Assembly: GCF_004342025.1 (NCBI RefSeq) | Contig: NZ_SLWN01000003.1 | Location: 248,001 to 312,000 of the forward strand | Source: Kribbella steppae | GTDB lineage: Bacteria; Actinomycetota; Actinomycetes; Propionibacteriales; Kribbellaceae | Length of the DNA stretch: 64,000 nucleotides | Direction of reading: 5' to 3' | Part shown: positions 61,261-64,000 of the stretch, piece by piece | How positions within the stretch are numbered: the stretch's first letter is position 1 | How the letters are laid out: every line of letters begins with the position of its first letter | Made by a program: the position numbers and the translations under genes | Notes under the pieces: generated by a model | Databases searched by the model: none | Seen by the model: only the letters and a program-made list of their open reading frames with translations | Told to the model about the DNA's origin: nothing

Positions 61261-61326
61261 TTTTTCAAACACCTGTGCCAACAAACCTGCCAAGCTGTGC
61301 GTCTACTGGCGCGACAAGGGGGTTCC

Positions 61327-62247
61327 ATGCCGGAGCTGGCGATCAGTACGCGCGGTCTACGCAAGACATACCGGACCCGGCGAGGCCGGAAGGTGGTGGC
61401 CGTCCAGGGCCTCGACCTGGACGTGCCGGTCGGGGGAGTGCACGGGTTCCTCGGGCCGAACGGCTCCGGGAAGACCACCTCGATCCGGATGCTGCTCGGG
61501 CTGATCCGGGCCGACGCCGGATCGATGACGGTGTTCGGCCGGCCGGTGCCGGCCCAGCTGCCGGACGTGGTCGGCCGGGTCGGCGCGATCGTCGAGTCGC
61601 CGAAGTTCTTCCCGGCGTTCAGCGGCCGGAAGAACCTGGAACTGCTCGCCGAGGCGATCGGCGCACCCCGGCCGCGGGTCGGTGAGGTGCTCGAGCAGAC
61701 CTCGCTCGGCGAACGCGGCAAGGACCGGTTCAAGACGTACTCACTCGGCATGAAGCAGCGGCTGGCGATCGCCGCGACCCTGCTGAAGGAACCCGATCTG
61801 CTGATCTTCGACGAGCCCACCAACGGCCTCGACCCGGCCGGAATCCGGGAGATCCGCGAGACCATGCGCGGTCTCGGCGAGCAGGGCCGGACGGTCCTGG
61901 TCAGCTCCCACATCCTGGCCGAGGTCGAGCAGGTCGCCGACACCGTCTCGATCATCGGCCACGGCCGCCTGCTCGCCTCCGGCACGGTCGCCGAGGTGAT
62001 CGGCGGCGGTACGGCGGCAACGGTCAAGCTCGCGGTGGACGACCACGAGGCCGCGACCCGGGTCCTGACCGCGGCCGGCCTGACAGTGCGGGCCGACGGC
62101 AACTATCTGCTCGTCGACGGCGCCGAGCACCCGGCGGACGTGACCCGCCGGCTCGCCCATCAGGAGTTGTACGTGTCCGAGCTGGTGCCGGTCCGCGCCG
62201 ACCTCGAGTCGGTCTTCCTCGAACTCACCGCCGAGGAGGGGTTGTGA
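61327..62247 (+). CDS. ABC exporter ATP-binding protein
   Basis: A 306-residue ATPase of the DrrA/CcmA-like multidrug or lipid exporter class: Walker A GPNGSGKT, signature YSLGMKQRLAIA, Walker B LLIFDEPTNGLDP, switch His in VLVSSHIL, and a C-terminal regulatory domain. The ATG at 61327 follows AAGGGGG. It is followed by a permease gene. The gap to the divergent csoR includes a CsoR-like box 66 bp before this start, so copper control is possible. Substrate unknown. Confidence 0.9.
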   Translation: MPELAISTRGLRKTYRTRRGRKVVAVQGLDLDVPVGGVHGFLGPNGSGKTTSIRMLLGLIRADAGSMTVFGRPVPAQLPDVVGRVGAIVESPKFFPAFSGRKNLELLAEAIGAPRPRVGEVLEQTSLGERGKDRFKTYSLGMKQRLAIAATLLKEPDLLIFDEPTNGLDPAGIREIRETMRGLGEQGRTVLVSSHILAEVEQVADTVSIIGHGRLLASGTVAEVIGGGTAATVKLAVDDHEAATRVLTAAGLTVRADGNYLLVDGAEHPADVTRRLAHQELYVSELVPVRADLESVFLELTAEEGL

Positions 62248-63239
62248 TGATCCGTCTGACCACGGTCGAGCTCCGCCGGCTGACCGCCCGGCGTCTGACC
62301 GTCATCGGCGTACTCGGGGTGCTGGTGATCAGCGCGCTGCTGTTGCTCGCCACCTGGATCGAGGCCAGGCCGCAGTCCGAGGCGGAGCAGCGGGTGTCCC
62401 AGCAGCAGTTCGAAGTGGCGCACGAGTACTGGGTGGAACACGCCGACGAGGATCGCGCCAGGTGCACGGAGGAGTGGCAGAAGCAGGCGGATCCGAAGCC
62501 GTCGCTGGAAGAGCTCTGCAGCTACCCGGAGCCGACCATCGACGACTTCGGCAAGCCGCGGATGGTGTTCGCCGAGACGATGCCGGAGCTGCTGCTCGGA
62601 TCGTCGTACCTGCTGGTCTTCGCCGCGTTCCTGATCGGGGCCAGTTTCGTCGGAGCCGAGTTCAGTACCGGCGCCATCGGCAACTGGCTGACCTTCGAAC
62701 CACGGCGGCTGCGCGTCTACGGCAGCAAGCTGCTGGCGGCCGCGATCGGCTTCGCTCCGGTCGCGATCGTCGTACTGGCGTTTCTCACGCTCGGGACCTA
62801 TCTGATCATCGCTCAGCTCGGCGACACGTCCAGTACGACGGGAAAGGTCTGGGGCGATCTCGTCGCGATGGGCGGCCGGGCCGTCCTGTTGATCGCGATG
62901 GGCGCCGCACTCGGTGGGGTGGTCGGGCTCCTGCTCCGGCACACGGCGGCCGCGATCGGTGTGGCGATGGGCTACCTGGTCCTGATCGAGGGGGTCTTCG
63001 CCGGATTCCTGAACACGGTCCAGCCGTGGCTGGTGAAGCTGAACTTCGACGCGTTCGTCCGGCACGACACGACGTACTACGTCAACGAATGCTCGTCCGA
63101 TGAAGGCGGTGGCTACTCCTGCAACAGCATCGAGAAGACGCTGTCGTTCGAGCACGGTGCCTGGTACCTCGGCATCCTGGCCGTCGTCCTGGTCCTGCTC
63201 GGCGGCGCCGTCTTCTACCGCCGGGACGTCAACTCTTAG
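62247..63239 (+). CDS. ABC exporter permease
   Basis: A 330-residue ABC-2-type membrane protein with a first membrane segment after TVELRRLTARRLTVIGVLGVLVISALLLL (about 12-35), a large extracellular loop (about 36-110, charged, with cysteines) and five further segments (for example LLVFAAFLIGASFVGAEFSTG, VLLIAMGAALGGVVGLLLRH). The extracellular cysteine-rich stretch ECSSDEGGGYSCNSIE precedes the last segment. The ATG at 62247 overlaps the ATPase stop, with GAGGAGG upstream; a GTG at 62244 is the alternative. Its stop overlaps the convergent gene by 11 bp. Confidence 0.85.
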   Translation: MIRLTTVELRRLTARRLTVIGVLGVLVISALLLLATWIEARPQSEAEQRVSQQQFEVAHEYWVEHADEDRARCTEEWQKQADPKPSLEELCSYPEPTIDDFGKPRMVFAETMPELLLGSSYLLVFAAFLIGASFVGAEFSTGAIGNWLTFEPRRLRVYGSKLLAAAIGFAPVAIVVLAFLTLGTYLIIAQLGDTSSTTGKVWGDLVAMGGRAVLLIAMGAALGGVVGLLLRHTAAAIGVAMGYLVLIEGVFAGFLNTVQPWLVKLNFDAFVRHDTTYYVNECSSDEGGGYSCNSIEKTLSFEHGAWYLGILAVVLVLLGGAVFYRRDVNS

Positions 63240-64000
63240 CCCGGCGGAGGCGGCCGAAGAGCACGAGTCCGAGCGTGATGACTGCGGCGACGGCGGCCAG
63301 CGCCAGGCCACGCCGGAGGCCGGGTGGCGTGTAGGTGCAGTCGATCCGGTCGGCGGACTCGGGCAGTTGTACGGCGATCAGGCCGCCGTAATCGCGCGGG
63401 GTCTGAGCCTTCCCGCCGTCGACCGAGCACTGCCAACCGGGCAGCTTCGGTACGGAGACCACGGCGTACCCCTTGCTGCCTGGACGCAGCATCGCGCTGA
63501 TCGAATGGCCGCCGGCCTCGACGTCCGTTGCCCCGCTCAACCGCAGGTTGCGCACGGCCTTGGCCAGGCGCTGCTCGTCCAGACAGCCGATCGCGCCGGT
63601 GGCCGTGATGCCGGAGGCATTGCCGGTGAACCGGATCTCGGCCGACACCACGCCGGACGCCGGGACGGTGCCCAGGCGGACCATGGCACTGTTCGTGTAG
63701 ATCCCCGGCCGGCGGCTCGCCGTCAGTTCGCGCCACTGGTTGCCGTCGGTCAGTCGCGCCTCGCCGGAGACCCGCGGCTGGTGCAGGTACGCCGTCGTAC
63801 CGGGTGTGCATTTCCCGACCAGCTTCACGTCTCCGCCGGTGATCGACTTGCTGCCCTTGTACTCGGGCACCTCGTACACCTGGGTCCCGAGCAACCGCTC
63901 CTGTGCGACGAAGGCGTTCGAGGTGGCCGTCATTCCAAGCCGCCGCCGGACCGTCACCAGCGGCGGTACCGCGGACCGGGTGATGACCTCCCGTCCGCCC
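63229..64000 (-). CDS. YfhO-like membrane protein, 3' part (5' end beyond the window)
   Basis: At least 257 residues, cut by the window edge: the frame continues upstream of the in-window GTG at 63957 without a stop. It ends in a membrane segment (LRRGLALAAVAAVITLGLVLFGRLRR) after an extracellular beta-rich part with VVSVPKLPGWQCSVDGGKAQ and DCTYTPPGL, which resembles the C-terminal part of large YfhO/GT-C-type multi-pass proteins. Those are linked to lipid-bound sugar modification of the cell wall in other bacteria. The 3' end overlaps the ABC permease gene by 11 bp. Confidence 0.65.
   Translation of the reverse strand, partial: GGREVITRSAVPPLVTVRRRLGMTATSNAFVAQERLLGTQVYEVPEYKGSKSITGGDVKLVGKCTPGTTAYLHQPRVSGEARLTDGNQWRELTASRRPGIYTNSAMVRLGTVPASGVVSAEIRFTGNASGITATGAIGCLDEQRLAKAVRNLRLSGATDVEAGGHSISAMLRPGSKGYAVVSVPKLPGWQCSVDGGKAQTPRDYGGLIAVQLPESADRIDCTYTPPGLRRGLALAAVAAVITLGLVLFGRLRRAKS

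Noticed and set aside
1..64000. CRISPR arrays, insertion sequences, integrases, rRNA and tRNA genes
   Set aside because: No regularly spaced repeats, transposase or integrase motifs, or conserved RNA gene blocks were seen on either strand.

Overview
The window looks like chromosomal DNA of a high-GC actinomycete. It has a mycothiol gene (mshA), CarD, SenX3/RegX3, an IdeR/DmdR-type iron box, streptogrisin-type proteases and many GTG starts. Gene content suggests a Nocardioidaceae-type soil organism such as Kribbella. That is inference from gene content; no rRNA or tRNA gene was seen.

Region 1 (1-9.7 kb) is conserved core. mshA, a YbjN-like gene, gpmA, phoU and senX3-regX3 follow an order close to that in Mycobacterium tuberculosis. 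Then come an orphan iron-siderophore binding lipoprotein under an iron box, a small lipoprotein, and carD-ispD-ispF.

Region 2 (9.7-29.8 kb) is accessory. It lies exactly between ispF and cysS-rlmB, which are adjacent in many actinobacteria. It holds a nitrilase/LysR pair, a 1308-residue synthetase built like epsilon-poly-L-lysine synthetase coupled to an M1 peptidase, four paralogous membrane-anchored neutral zinc metallopeptidases interleaved with two DUF2207 membrane proteins, a C39-like peptidase, a GNAT acetyltransferase and a GH25 muramidase. The isopeptide synthetase/peptidase pair and the metallopeptidase/DUF2207 array are the two most interesting systems here.

Region 3 (29.8-38.6 kb) has cysS-rlmB, two tandem secreted streptogrisin-like proteases, a PhoD-like phosphatase, and a TetR regulator divergent from an acyl-CoA dehydrogenase/SDR operon with visible operator repeats.

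Region 4 (38.6-57.3 kb) is carbohydrate catabolism. A ROK regulator, galactonate dehydratase and GH27 galactosidase operon is divergent from a uronate-dehydrogenase-like gene, an ABC sugar importer and a GH16 enzyme. After a toxin-antitoxin pair, a SigE-family sigma factor with a coupled membrane protein and a DUF4032 gene, there is a LacI regulator, a second ABC sugar importer and a GH13 alpha-glucosidase. Neither importer has its own ATPase gene, so both probably share a MsiK-like ATPase encoded elsewhere.

Region 5 (57.3-64 kb) is a csoR-copZ-(His-rich protein)-copA copper operon with three CsoR-type boxes, a divergent ABC exporter, and the 3' part of a YfhO-like membrane protein cut by the window edge.

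A recurring signal is a TANNNT -10 hexamer 6-7 nt before the start codon of at least 11 genes. It points to widespread leaderless transcription and fixes several starts.
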